This document shows positions 1-11,945 of a stretch of 64,000 bases of DNA, piece by piece. The stretch is from Clarkia xantiana subsp. parviflora. Taxonomy: Eukaryota > Streptophyta > Magnoliopsida > Myrtales > Onagraceae. The position numbers were made by a program, and so were the translations under genes. The DNA is taken from the NCBI GenBank assembly GCA_036873135.1, contig JAPTYO010000007.1:5996763-6060762 (forward strand), written 5' to 3'. Below the pieces are notes generated by a model, which was not told the DNA's origin, did no database searches, and saw nothing but the letters and a program-made list of their open reading frames with translations. Within the stretch, counting starts at the first letter, position 1; every line of letters starts with the position of its first letter.

Positions 1-41
1 CTAATAGTTTGATACTAAATGAGCTCTTTGTTCTATTTCAG

Positions 42-132
42 AACAATAACCTACAAAACGAACCAAATGTTGGTGGAGAAAAGTCATGAAGCTGAACAAC
101 AGAAGATTTTAGCAGAAAAGGCAACTGATTGA
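42..132 (+). CDS. 3'-terminal exon of an unidentified gene (partial)
   Basis: A pyrimidine-rich tract ending in CAG at 39-41 looks like a 3' splice site. The following exon reads open in one frame to TGA at 130-132. It encodes about 29 residues that are rich in Lys, Glu and Gln and include KTNQMLVEKSHEAEQ, which looks like the end of a coiled coil. A second frame is also possible and stops at TGA 14 codons in, after ...GGEKS. Everything upstream lies outside the window, so neither the family nor the frame can be fixed. I do not recognise the protein. Confidence 0.45.
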
Positions 133-630
133 GTTATCTAGTACATTGGGTTGTTGATATTTACCAACCATAACCATAATGTCTCCTTCAGCTGTTTGTT
201 TGTTAATTGACAATGGTTAAATACCAAGTTGTTAACTGAATCTTTGCAATATTTCCCTAGATATCAAAGTAATGCGTTTTTTTTATCTATTTTCTGCTGC
301 GTCTAAATATTCATAGCGTATTATGTCGAATGAAACATTCTGCAACATAGTTCAGTGATACTAAGTTTCAAGCTAAGCATATTTTACATTTCCTAAAGAC
401 TTCTTGGGACAAAAGCAGTTAAACGACAGACATTAACAAACATCATTGCCATTCAAAAGTGTATGCACGAGATCAATATTTCTCATACACCATCTCATAT
501 ATTTCACAGAGCACTTCAGTTTTCAGTTCTGATCAATCAATAAGAGTGCGCAATGGTGAAAGGAACCGAGTATCAAATAGACCCGATTCCTTATTCAAAA
601 AAATCATGAACAAGAACAACGTCCGAGATT
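133..630. other. Intergenic, 3' flanks of two convergent genes
   Basis: About 500 bp of AT-rich sequence between the unidentified + exon and the stop codon of the BT4-like gene on the - strand. It must hold both 3' UTRs. The small open frames across 459-749 are antisense shadows of the last BT4 exon. I see no other feature. Confidence 0.6.
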
Positions 631-2056
631 CTATTGAGAGCTTCCTGCTGCCATTGAAAAATAAGGCGCCCCGTCGATGCTCTTGGATCTCAATGTTTTC
701 CGAACCAGAATCCTCCATTTTATGTCGTCCTTTTTGTTCTGGTTCTTGATCCGGTCCTTAAAGTTCCTACAATACCAATCAGATTCATCATATTTCCTTT
801 CGTATTAACACAATCGAAGCGATTGAGAGCTAAATCTAAATGTTCACCTGCATAATGGAACCCGACAGGCATCCGGATCTGCACATAATCGAGCGTGTAG
901 CTCTAGCAGCTGCCACATTCTCTTACAATGAACACAACCCCCAGGAATTCTCAACTTGCATTGAGCAAAGTGTCTGACAAGCAACTCGAGTCCCTTGCAG
1001 GATTCGAATCTGCACGGTGGCTCGTCTTTTCGGAACACTTTGTCATGGGGACCGATTGTCCTACACCCGTCTCTGCATATGTGAACCAGAGCTTCCATTG
1101 CATCATAAAGTTGCAGATAGATCTGTTTGTCCTTCCTTTTTCTGACCCTCTCCTTTTCTTTCTGTAAAAGATTTTTTTAGGGTTTAGGGTTCTACAAGCT
1201 CTAAATCTGTTTTGTGGTTTATGGCAACAAACACTACCACTTACATTCTCTTCCTCGATGAGGGACTTCAGCAGTTCCTTCTCTAGCAAGGGATGACTGC
1301 TCTTCATGGCTCTCCAACCATCTGTCAAAGAGACCTCCTTGAAGTTCTTCAGAACCATGCGGTGGCAGATGAGGCTGAGGCGAGGAGAGTCACAGAGCAA
1401 TGCCAGCTGGAATATATCGACCACGTTCTCTGCATTGAGGAGGCCGCCCTCTAGCTTCTCCTCGCACAGCCTCTTCAGCCGAGGGACCACGTAAACATGG
1501 GAAAGCACAAACAAGTGCAATACGTGCTCCTCCACCTCTTTCTCCTCGTAGCTGATTCAAGCAGAAAAGATCAATTACAGACCATGATAGCGCGGAACTG
1601 ATCCAATTCGCAATTTTGCTAATTATCTTACCAAGAAGAGTACAAGAACCGAATGAAAACACGAACGGAGTTGTGCGGAACACCCTGGATTGACATGTGC
1701 CGGAACCGGCCTTGCCGTTTTGATTTCTTCAGCATCCCTCTAATCACCGGAGAGGCTGTTCCCTAACACCATACAGATTCAGATAGTTAGTGAATATGGG
1801 TGAAATTGGTCAGATACGCAATTAGGTATTGATTTTTTTCGGTTCTTACAATGATGCTAGCATGAGCGTAGACCTCGCTGCCATTCTCCGTACAAATCGA
1901 TACATCCGCTCTGTAGCCTTGGTCGAAGAGCCGTTCATAGAGGTCTCTTGTGGCGACGGATACCGGCGCATCTCTTTTCTGTGGTGAAACGTTCATCGGA
2001 GGTGCTGAAGGCACAACGATTGGTGATTTCTCGGTGTTGATGTCGATTTCCCCCAT
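631..2056 (-). CDS. BT4: BTB/POZ and TAZ domain protein (BT4-like)
   Basis: Plant-specific scaffold that joins a BTB domain (CUL3 ubiquitin-ligase adaptor) to a TAZ zinc finger and a C-terminal calmodulin-binding region. Family members act in the nucleus and cytoplasm in nutrient, hormone and stress responses. Five coding exons read on the - strand: 2056-1850, 1762-1632, 1551-1245, 1161-848 and 766-631. All junctions are GT-AG and the frame closes to 364 residues, close to the roughly 370 usual for BT proteins. The BTB domain starts near residue 45 (RADVSI) and runs to about 150, with VRVFIRFLYSSCYEE spanning an intron. A BACK-like helical stretch follows. The Cys/His-rich TAZ domain (HICRDGC, CRFESCKGLE, HCKRMWQLLELHARLC) fills exon 4. 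The tail NFKDRIKNQNKKDDIKWRIL is basic. The start is the ATG at 2056, because the longer frame upstream begins at a TTG inside a probable 5' UTR intron. BT3 and BT4 are hard to separate by eye. Confidence 0.93.
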
Positions 2057-2530
2057 TGATTCCGAGCTCAATTCTGCAGAAAACGTCCCGATCAAGGCCT
2101 AAACCAGACGGAGAGCCACGAATTACGGAAACCCTAACTCGATCCAATTCAAACCCTCCGATTATCACAATTTAGAAAAATCAACGTACCGATTGATGAA
2201 TTCGGCGCCGGAAAAGCTAATGCAATCGCCTGCTTCAACAACTTGCCGGATTCTGCGCCGGAAAAGCTCGTGTACCGCCTCCTTCAACCTCTTCCCACGC
2301 CGCGCGAAAATGCTGCCTTGGATCTGGGCAGCGAACGTGAAAGAACAGACAGCAGAGGGAAGAAAGGAGAGGGAGGGGATTGAATTTGAAGCAATGTATG
2401 GAATTGGAAATGGCGATTGGAGAAGAAGAAGGGAAGGAGTTGCTGTTAAATGAAGGCTGCGTGGTGGAGATGGAAATCTATCTGTCGTTCTAAAAATTGA
2501 CGCCGAGAGTATCGGAAGGTCAGACTGAAG
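2057..2530 (-). promoter_or_regulatory. BT4-like 5' UTR with a probable intron
   Basis: A 5' splice site (CG|GTACG, intron starting at 2189) and a 3' splice site (CTGCAG, intron ending at 2074) bracket a likely 116 bp leader intron 17 bp before the ATG. The upstream leader at 2190-2530 is GC-richer than its surroundings, and its open frames have no coding appearance. Confidence 0.5.
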
Positions 2531-3390
2531 CATTTTATAGCAACGGGAGATTGTTGAGGCTGCTGTGCTGACGGGGCACCACGCGCTTACTTTACTCTCC
2601 CGCGTTTTTTAAATTTCTTGTTTCTAGTGTATTACTTTTATATAAATCTAAGTATCTGTAGTGACGATTGGAAATTAAAAATATATATATATATATAAAT
2701 ATTACGGTTTTATTCGGTGTAAATTGCATTATTTTAAGTATAAAACAAGTATGTTACGAGTACTGCTTTTGCTTTTCTGATGGACCCCTCGATCTGTAAA
2801 AAAAAAAAAAGTATATGTAGTTCTTCTGCACTTCTACATTTTACTAATATATTAGAGTTTGAATCTCGTTGAAACTATGATAAATTATAAATAGTTATTC
2901 TCGTCATTTCATATTACGAGCTGATTCGGTGGGAATTAATTTAGATATAGAGTAAACATATTAATATTACGGATGCTATTTTCTAATTCCATATATCAAT
3001 AGACACAAATTTAATTAAAGGGAAATAATCAAAATAAAAAATCAAGGGCAAAGATGATGTTTAGATAATGTTTCAAAATGCCAAATTAAAAATAGTTTTA
3101 GTTCTATTGTTTTTTTTTTTTAAATAGTTATATACTTAAAATAGTTACATTTCAAAATTAAACCAATTCGGAATGTATTCTGATCTGGCCTCCATAAGAA
3201 AGCCATGTAGCCACGTCTTTAACAATTATATTATTATATATATATTCAGTGAAACATATGTGGACGTGTTGGGCCTAAGTTAGAACTGAATAACTATGGC
3301 TTTGTAGGATTGTCGCCTGTCGGTATGGACCATTGTTTATATGGATCCGTTTTCTTTCTCAAGTGACCGATCCAATAGGGTTTAGTCATA

Positions 3391-3438
<48 letters not shown>

Positions 3439-3640
3439 GTAAATTCTAATGGCATGTTGGGCTTCACCACAAATTTTTTACCTAGTGCATATTAATATAT
3501 TTTTTGTTTGTAAATAGTGCATTTTTTTCAAAAAAAAAAAAAAAAAAAAAGAGAGAGAAGAGTTATTAGTGGTGGTTATCCCGTTACGTCATATTCAAAC
3601 TCTTTTGCACACGTTTCAATTTTTTCCGAACATACTTATT
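2531..3640. other. Intergenic, AT-rich
   Basis: Upstream region of the BT4-like gene. It holds poly-A and poly-T runs and the TA microsatellite listed separately. No gene is seen. Confidence 0.6.
3394..3436. repeat. (TA)n microsatellite
   Basis: About 21 uninterrupted TA units. Confidence 0.95.
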
Positions 3641-3644
3641 AAAC

Positions 3645-4177
3645 AAAATTTTTATTCCGGTTCCAACCGGTCATTTGGTAGGTTCCGGGTAGATGTAAAT
3701 GGTTCTGGTACGGTTCTGGGATTAAATTTCAAGAACCGGTATTTTCGGTTCCGGTTCCGGGATAAGTTTTCGGGTACCCAAATACTCGGAACCGGAACCG
3801 TTATATATATATAAATTAAAAAAACACTAAACATTTAACAAATTTAAAATTGGTTTGTGGAAAATGTTATAATTATTTTTATGATTCACTTGGTATAACA
3901 TAAATTTCAGTTTCAATTGGCTACCGAGATCCCGGTTCCAACTGGGTATCCAGAACCCGGTTCCAACTAGTACCTAAAATTATATTATTTAGTTTGAAAA
4001 TTTGTAACTGGTTCCTTAACGGGTACCCGGATCCGATTGGCTCTTAACGGTTCTGGTACGGTTCCAGTTCCTAAATGTTCTGGTACGGTTCTGGGTAATA
4101 AAGTTAAGAACCGTTTAGTATTGGTCTGGTTCTGGGATACCCTAAAAGTACTGGGTACCCGGAACCGCTCACCCCTA
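3645..4177. mobile_element. Degenerate hAT-like element rich in GGTTC and GGTACC words
   Basis: The segment is packed with GGTTCCGG, GGTTCTGGTACGG and GGGTACCC words in both orientations. It ends at 4177 with CTCACCCCTA, the complement of the TAGGGGTGAG terminus typical of plant hAT-type MITEs. The matching left terminus and an 8 bp target duplication could not be found, so the left end is truncated or mutated. The 60-80 codon frames inside are by-products of the repeated words. Confidence 0.5.
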
Positions 4178-4567
4178 CATTCGATGATCACATCAATTAG
4201 CTCCACATATGACATGGTATAGTTAAAATGTCAAATCATTGTAAAGAGTTCTGAACCTAAAACTTTAAATGCAAACCACATTTTACACTAAATGTGTATA
4301 ACCATTAGACCACTTCCATTATACTCGTAAAGTAGTGCATATTGATTTCTTTTTTAATATTTAGTAATGAATGAATGTATTTTCTCATTTTAAATGCAGT
4401 TGGAAAGGAAGCGGATCGGTCAATGTATAGCTGTAAAATTATAATAGATAAATAATAATACTAATTTATATAAAATATATATTCTATCGGATATGAGTTC
4501 ATTATCCAAAATGAAAAAAAAATAAAATAAAAAATACTGTCACCCTATATGTTATTTTTCCTCACGT

Positions 4568-4690
4568 ACCATGTAACAACAGTGTGGTGGTTCAGCGCAT
4601 CATCCCTTAACCAGAGATCAGCGGTTCAATCCCCGTTAGTGACCATGGGAATGGAAAATTGTTCATGGCTCCCTAGAACCACCCCTAATG
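4568..4690 (+). mobile_element. tRNA-derived SINE, copy A
   Basis: It matches copy B at 13653-13842 over ACCATGTAACAA, TGGTTCAGCG, CATCATCCCTTAA, GTGACCATGG and AATTGTTCATG. TGGTTCAGCG resembles a Pol III A box and GGTTCAATCC (4623-4632) a B box. The 3' half is shorter than copy B by an internal deletion, resuming at CTCCCTAGAACCACCCC. It does not fold as a tRNA. Confidence 0.6.
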
Positions 4691-4799
4691 TAAGTGTAAT
4701 GTAATATTATATTGTAATATTTGGTTTTGCTGAAATGTGGAACATAATGTTAAATTACAGCGTCGTTATGTGTTGTAATGTGCAGTAATGTAACATTAT

Positions 4800-5894
4800 T
4801 ATTATTATATTAATCTATATAAAGTATATTATACATCAATACGATAAGATTTAAAATAATTTATATTTTGACAACAACTAACTTCTTAAAGAGTATGTGC
4901 ATGGTTAATACTATAGTCATTTATGAATTCTAAAAATAGATATTTAAGCTCAATACGCACAACTACTTAAATTTTATTAATTAAAACATTTTATGTAGTT
5001 TTATAAGATAATTTTCATTAAAAAAATGTTATAAAAAAATACTTACTCAGTTTATACGAAGATCATGTGCATTATTATTTATTATAATAATGAGTTGTGA
5101 AATGAATTAAAAAAAACTAATAACAATACTATTATCATAATAAACTGTAAAGAAGAATACAAAAGTTTTTTTTAATAAATAATAATAAAATAATAACATC
5201 ATGTTAGACATAATCTCACATTACATCCGTTTTTTTTATGTAATCTCACATTACGTTGAATGGAGTTTGGACGTATTTTCAGATTACCGTGGAGGTTATA
5301 TTAAAATGCACAATACGTTATTTTACAAACCAAACAACGTAATGTGGATGTAATGTGAGACGTAGTGTGAGATTACATCCCACGTTAAATCCATCCAAAC
5401 ACGAATGTTATTTTTGTCAATAAATCTAAAAGTGAATGTTTAATTAATATTATATGTAATGTATTTTTAAATTATGAATTAAAGATAATATCGTTGGCCA
5501 AAAAAAATAAAGATAATATCAGTCATTAAATATAAAGATTAAGCTAAAATTAAGGGAAAATTATTTTGAACTTTCATGTTATCACTGATTTTAATACTTA
5601 TCATCATTATATAATTACTTAACCAAAAATATATTTCTTAAGATATCTGAATTGGTTAGACATATATAACACTTTTTTTCTATGGTTAGACATAAATATA
5701 TAACTAAGTACATGAATTATTATTAGACCCAAAATCGAAGAATTCACAAAGAGTGATTCAAGATTCCAATAGAATATGGGTAGGTTCTCCAAATGTTTGA
5801 ATAATCATAAATATTAATTAGAGGTTTTGTATTAGTATCGATAATGAAATGAAAAATTATAAATATTACTTTTTACCGTTTATAGATTAATTAA
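4800..5894. other. Intergenic, very AT-rich
   Basis: Apart from the inverted-repeat words at 5209-5390 I see no gene or RNA signal. Confidence 0.5.
5209..5390. repeat. Imperfect inverted repeats of TGTAATGTGAGAT words
   Basis: AATCTCACATTAC occurs twice near 5212-5265, and its complement GTAATGTGAGA with GTGTGAGATTACATCC near 5350-5385. Related words (GTAATGTG, GTAATGTAAC) recur at 4760-4800. This looks like the remains of a small inverted-repeat element. Its boundaries and class are not resolved. Confidence 0.4.
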
Positions 5895-6473
5895 TCTATA
5901 TCTATCTATATATATAATAAGGGAATAGGTGAGAGAATGAGTGAATTTTGTTTTGCCACATAAGCACATATGGCTAATATGAGTGTGCCACGTCATCGCG
6001 CAACAAAATTAGGCAGTTAGTATTTTGGGCCTAATTTGCATAATGATTTATGGGCTTAATTTGCAAAGGAATTGGGCCATTTTTTGTGTGCACCCCGCGC
6101 GATAATATATTTTTTGGGCTTAATGATTAAATATATTTTTAGTAAAAAAACATGAATTTATGGATAGTTATTAATGTGATTTGCATAAGAAAAATATTAC
6201 ATTATTGTGTTAATTATACGTATATTAATATTTTGGGCCTAATTTGCATAATGATTTATGGGCTTAATTTGCAATGGAATTGGGCCATTTTTTGTGTGCA
6301 CCCCGCGCGATAATATATTTTTTGGGCTTAATGATTAAATATATTTTTAGTAAAAAAACATGAATTTATGGATAGTTATTAATGTGATTTGCATAAGAAA
6401 AAAATTACATTATTGTGTTAATTATACGTATATTAATAAGTCACCCCGCGCGACGCGCGGGGACGGCACCTAG
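5895..6473 (+). mobile_element. Non-autonomous Helitron
   Basis: The 3' end has the three Helitron marks: a GC-rich hairpin (CCCCGCGCGACGCGCGGGG at about 6443-6462), a short spacer, and a CTAG terminus followed by host T at 6474. The 5' end is placed at TCTATATC (5895), directly after a host A, which gives the expected insertion between A and T. No Rep/helicase is encoded. Inside, a unit of about 210 bp (from ATTTTGGGCCTAATTTGC to TACGTATATTAAT) is tandemly duplicated with few differences. The 5' end is less certain than the 3' end. Confidence 0.75.
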
Positions 6474-7617
6474 TTCAATATAAGTGTAAAGTAAATATAT
6501 TACGAGTCGTATTATTATTCTAATGATCCAAAACTATCCATTGAAAAAAAAAGGAGAGTGTAGTTTTTTTTTCCTTCAATAGGGCAACACTTTTACATTC
6601 ACAATGTAGTATTCTTAATTTTGAACATTTTTTCATTTTATTTATTTCTAAATCATTTTTATCGAATAAAAATAATAGCTTGGATTTAAAAAAAAAATGT
6701 AGTCAAATACTAGTATTGACCATCTTGGGGTTTGTAGAAGAACATGGTAGAGTCAAAGGTCACAAATTTAGAGTCCTTTAATCAGCTTCAGCCTTTCAGG
6801 CTTCAGCACTCAATTCCATGCATGATTCACATCTTGCATTATTATTATTTTTGGTAAAAGATCTTGCAATATCCAATCATTCATTTTCATAGACACAAAA
6901 AACCATCCATTAACTTATTTAATTTAATGAATATATATAGTGGTATTTAAAATCCCTAGTTATAAAATATTAATAAAAATGAATGTTACTATTTATTAAT
7001 CAATCAATGATGAGTGGGGAAGAGAGAAAGATAAAGACGAGAAGAAGACGCTCCTCTTCAATCCAAAGTTGCCACCCCACTTTCACAAAAATCACACATT
7101 ACAACCAATTTTATATATGTCTCGTTATTTACGCAAGTGTAAGGTTATATATATTTAGGTGATTTTATAGATGGGTTTATTGCTTCATCCATTAATTAAA
7201 AAATTTGGATTTAGAATGGTTTAAGGCTGCAATTTTACAAACACTGTCATCTCGATGGGTTCCTAGGAGGATCCAATTTTTTTTTTTTCAAATTGCCTTT
7301 CTACTAAAAACCAATAATTTAAGAAAAAATTTACGACAAAAATGCATATGATCAACCCGACTAGGAATTAGTTCGGCACATTTACCAAAAACAAAAAAAG
7401 TAATATGCATGTCACAACTTTATTTGTCAATAGATCACAGATTTTTGTTCTTAGTAACTGTGTCGACCCAATTTCAAGTCGAGTTCGTGGACATTTTTGT
7501 TAAACTTTTTACTCGGATGATATTATTATTGTTGATTTTAGGTACATAAACTTTTTGGAAGAAAAAAATTTGACTCGGGAAAAGAAAACATTGTATGTTA
7601 ATTTGTATATATTTAGT

Positions 7618-8105
7618 GATGCAGCGTGATGAGAATAGATGCGATAAAAGCTCGTTGATTCTAGGGGAATTTCGAGAATTTGATGGATAGAAAGCGCAAG
7701 AACTCGTTAATTCAGAGAATGCCGAGAATTTTGACGCAGGGTAGAGGAAAACCTCAGTTTTTTTTTTTTTTTTTCATATATCAATAAACTGAATACAAAC
7801 GACGACTAAGAGAGTATTAAATAAAGATAACAAAAACCTTAACCCTATTAAAATTCGGAAATTAACAACTAAATCCAACTAAAACCGAAAATTGCGGAAA
7901 AAAATACTCGAAGAAACATAAAAATAAAATTTTAGCCCTCTAATAAACAACGTAATTCGGCCAAAAACCATCAAACACCATAGTTTACTATGAATCTTGC
8001 TCAGATCGCCGTTTCCACTTGAAAAATTATATTCGCACGACAAAATTCGACACTTCAAGATCTCCAGCATTATTTAGTATCGCTAGTAGTATAACCTCGT
8101 GATTA
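7618..8105 (-). mobile_element. Possible solo LTR or retrotransposon remnant
   Basis: Read on the - strand, the segment has the look of a plant LTR: a transcribed-type leader, a T-rich tract, and a 3' part with CTCTGAATTAACGAG and CTAGAATCAACGAG repeated as near-copies. No primer-binding site, internal region or target duplication is visible. The 63-codon open frame at 7879-8070 is not supported as a gene. Confidence 0.25.
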
Positions 8106-8545
8106 TATTATAATGAAAGATAATATAGTTAAATAGAATTAATTGTTCTCAGCTTTTACATAAACCCCAATAAAATAACCTGTTTGGATTGGTTCTATTA
8201 TATATAATATGGTCGAAGTCAGGTATATTTACCGAGATGTATGTTAAATAAAGCATAATAGTGATAATTTACTAGGCTAGCTAACACTTAATTAAATTAT
8301 TATATTAACATGAAAAAAGATGGGATATAGTTGGGGGGCCAGCCTTTTGGCACGTGAAGACGCTCCTTCCTTCTCTGCATTAAATTTCACGTGGACGTGG
8401 ATTATCAGATTTCTTTCAAACTTTCATCGATGCTTTCTTTCCTATATCATATATCATTAAAAGTCCCCCTATTTTTCTCTCAAAAATGTTTTTCTTTAAC
8501 ATATATATTATATCTATATATATATATATAGATATATATTAATTA

Positions 8546-9010
8546 TAGGACTGGCAATTCGTAAGGGACATGCAGATTTGTGTCGTGTCAAATTCGTGTT
8601 ATGTTTTTTGAATCAATCTAAACACGATCCAACATGAAAAATTTGTGTTAGGTTCGTGTCGTGTTCTGTGGATCAGCACAAACACAACCCAACACGAAAA
8701 ACTGGCACAAAAAACCTATAGTAGTCTGAATTTAAAATATATATATATATATAACAATTTTTAAACTAATATTTTAAAATTACTTAATTTAGAGAATTCA
8801 ATCTAAACTTCATAAAGTATATTATTGCAAAAAGAGGTCATGCTAGGTTTAGATATGTTTATTTTAATAAAAAAATATTATATGTATACATATAACAATC
8901 GTATTATTGTGTCGAGCCGTGTCACTGTCACCAATATCAAACACAAAACCCGTAACTTTCGTGTCGTGTTTGTGTCGGCTCATAGTGTAGTTTACTAATT
9001 ACAAGCCCTT
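8546..9010. mobile_element. Small hAT-like element rich in GTGTCGTGT
   Basis: The left end TAGGACTGGCAATT and the right end (complement AAGGGCTTGTAATT) form imperfect terminal inverted repeats. Subterminal words GTGTCGTGT and CACGACAC, and AACACGA and TCGTGTT, occur in opposite orientations at the two sides. The interior is AT-rich and non-coding. A clear 8 bp target duplication is not seen. Confidence 0.45.
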
Positions 9011-9436
9011 TTTATTTGACACTAAATTATACAATTTTCTTTATAAGATATATATATTAATTAATACTCCTTTCACAATTTCAAATCGAGTTATATATAT
9101 ATATCAGAATCCAAGATTTCTCATAATTGAGAAATGGAACGCTGAACTTTGCGCTTATAACACATGGTTTTGGTTTAGAGAGGAATGTGGTTCATGTAAT
9201 GAATAACGACACGACGACGTTTTGATGGACAACATACGAGTTATGTTCTTGGGGTTGTTGCTGATATTGTCTCACTCGATGAGGATAATATCAGTGGGAA
9301 GTGAATGATTGGTGGTTTTAATGGGGGTTTGTTTTATTCAACTAGTTGTTTCAACATCATCTTAAATATTTGAATAGACTTCAACTAGGAATGCGTAACC
9401 GTAAGCATATGTCAAATCTACCGATACCAAATCACT

Positions 9437-9712
9437 ACTAAATTGCCTAATTTGATTTGTGAAATAAGAGGAAGATATATAATTACAAATTTGTACATAT
9501 ACGGTAACTCTAATAAGATAAAGTTGCTTTATTGATATAATTAATCATTGTTATAATGGATAATCCACAAACTTGGAGTTGTCGATATGTTACAAATAAG
9601 ATTTATATCTCAACTAATTGTCTCGTAAACGTCTTTAAAGACGTTGGTCACATTTTTATATATACTTTAACAATTTATATCGTGCATTATGTGGTTTCGC
9701 GAAGTAAACTCT
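9437..9712 (+). repeat. Direct duplication, copy 1
   Basis: Aligns by eye with 10087-10424. Shared blocks include TTTGATTTGTGAAATA, AAGTTGCTTTATTGATATA, GTTACAAATAAGATT and ACTTTAACAATTTATATCGT. No coding content is seen. Confidence 0.7.
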
Positions 9713-10086
9713 AAGTTTATAAGAGCACCTCCAACAGTGAGTTCCTAATTCATCTACCTCGCCTGCAAAGTTACTGTCAACACATCAGTGAATTGCTACA
9801 GTAACTACTACGGTAAAATTGGAACTCTCAAATGGTGGAGACCCAAGTGTCATTTCTATATTGTGACCCACATAATTTCATCTCTCAATATATATTTATT
9901 CATAAAAAAACACTAAATAAATTAAATATTCATATTTTAAAAAATACGAGCATGAACAAACAAGTAAATGAGAATCAAACTTTAACCGACGTGTTTGTTC
10001 ATCCTGAAAGTCGAAACTTGACGTCGTTAGTATAATATCTTAATCATTTACCTAATATAATGAGCTAACTAACCTAATTTAGAACA

Positions 10087-10424
10087 AACCCAACTTGATT
10101 GTTTAATTTGATTTGTGAAATATAAGAGGAGGATATACTACTATATAATATATATATAATTAATTAAAATTTTGTAAAATTTGTAATTATATGGTAACTA
10201 TAATAATAAAAAGTTGCTTTATTGATATAGTTAATCATTGTTATAATTGGTAATCCATAAACTTGGAATTTGTCGATATTTATGTTACAAATAAGATTCG
10301 TATCTTAATTAACTATTTTATAAAGTTAAATATGTGAATAAAAACGTTGGACACATTCTTATTTATACTTTAACAATTTATATCGTGCATTATGTGATTT
10401 TTGCGAAGTAAAATCAATGTCAAA
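10087..10424 (+). repeat. Direct duplication, copy 2
   Basis: Second copy of 9437-9712, about 650 bp downstream in the same orientation. It is longer because of AT insertions near 10140-10185. The 67-codon frame between the copies (9832-10035) has no recognised similarity. Confidence 0.7.
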
Positions 10425-11320
10425 GTTCCTCTAATAAGCTAGCTATTAACATATGATGAATTGTTTAGTTATTAAAATCAATGCTTATAACTCAAATGTG
10501 TACTATTATGCTTTTGACACAATCAGTAATGTTGTACTTTATTTTTTTAAAAAATGTATATAATTAGGTAATACTATATCATTTTTATGCATATAAATAT
10601 GTAAATACTTCATTTTATTTCTATATACTATAATATTATTTTATTTTGAATATTAAAATAAAAATGTATAAAGTTGGATAAAGTACTTACTTCGATTTAC
10701 ATACGATTTTTTTTATGTAAAAGTAAATGTCACGACATTTCAAATGACTATGCTATATATATTTTTTTTAAATTTATTTATGTATACTACTTTAACTAAT
10801 TAATAATAAGCTATTTTTAAATATAATTTTAATATCTTTAGAACTAAATATTATCTGTAAAACTGACTAATATTTAATTTTAAAAAACAAATACACGATA
10901 CAAAATTTATGTATAAAATTTATGCATCATCTTACCCTTTATTAGAAAAGTATATAAAAGTTGGATTAAATTAAACCCCCTTTATTCTCTCTTCACGGGT
11001 TATGTAATTTTATTATTTATTGTATGTAATCAACTTTAGACTTTAGTTTTAATTAATCAATGATATCCAATAGTAAATTATTAAACCCTTAAGCAAAGTC
11101 AGGCTAATTAAGAAGACCATACAAATTTACCAAATAAAAAAGAAGACCATACAAAAATGACAGGGGCTGAACGGTCCTTTACTAATGACGTGGCACTGGT
11201 TAGTTCAGGGCAATGCAATGCAATGAGGAGAAAGTAGAGGGTTAGTTGCCATAATAATTAATGACCCAATATTTTTATTTTCGGGGTTTATATAAAGGTT
11301 AAGGAGCAAATGGTATATAT
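10425..11320. other. Intergenic, AT-rich
   Basis: Nothing recognised; long A and T runs and no extended open frame. Confidence 0.5.
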
Positions 11321-11720
11321 AGTAGGTGTATTTCCGCGCTCCGTGCGGGGTGACTTACCAAATACGTATAATTAACAACCTAATATTCGATAAATTTATA
11401 CTGACTATTTGTAATATGTTGAAACACTATTTTTAAATAAAATAATTAGTCTAAAATATGAAAAGGTAAATGAAAGACTGGAAATTTTGAACAAATACCA
11501 TTGCGCAAATTCACAAATAAATATTAGATGCCCGTACAACATGCTACATTTGGTCGTCGGATCCGTGCCACGCGTCTGTTTTTCAAAAAAATATGGTTTC
11601 GATGACCACCGACGATATCTCGCCGGAGATAGAGATGGCTCTGTCACTGAGACTATCAACAGCCCGTACCACCTAGTATCTTCGTTCGTCGGCTCTGCGT
11701 CAAGCATCTGTTAAAAATCA
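11321..11720 (-). mobile_element. Second Helitron of the same family (3' end)
   Basis: On the - strand the sequence TTAATTATACGTAT, then AAGTCACCCCGC, a GC-rich hairpin and ACACCTACT repeats the 3' end of the Helitron at 5895-6473. The terminus reads CTACT instead of CTRRT, so it is mutated. The 5' boundary at higher coordinates is not defined. A GC-richer block at 11490-11714, open on both strands, sits inside and may be captured host sequence. Confidence 0.55.
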
Positions 11721-11721
11721 G

Positions 11722-11945
11722 TGAAATTTTAATTTTGATTAATTACATACATTGAATCTTGAACGGTCCGAAATTTTAATTGCGATTAATTGCATACGTT
11801 GAATCTTGAACGGTTCGAAATCCGATAAATTTTAAATGCGATTAATTGCATACATGGAATCTTGAACGGTCTAAAATTTTAATTGCGATTAATTTTATAC
11901 ATTGAATATTGAACGGTTCGAAATCAACGAAATTTTAATTGCTAT
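11722..11945 (+). repeat. Tandem array, about 50-60 bp unit, four copies
   Basis: Unit core: AATTTTAATTGCGATTAATT, then GCATACATTGAATCTTGAACGG. Four diverged copies follow one another. The array lies directly beside the Helitron remnant. Confidence 0.75.

Larger units (their letters stand above)
6475..9436. other. Intergenic, AT-rich
   Basis: No gene is recognised. It contains the candidate LTR remnant and the GTGTCGTGT-rich element listed separately, plus poly-T runs (7743-7774) and short TA repeats. Confidence 0.55.

Noticed and set aside
951..1535. 194-codon - strand frame
   Set aside because: It reads through the BT4-like intron at 1162-1244 and then out of frame; splicing explains the region better.
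4568..4690. Possible tRNA gene because of the A-box and B-box-like motifs
   Set aside because: No acceptor or anticodon stem forms and a second diverged copy exists, so it is a SINE.
9724..9850. AGAGCACCTCCAACAGT word as the end of a MITE
   Set aside because: This word is common at plant MITE ends, but no inverted partner or target duplication is found nearby.
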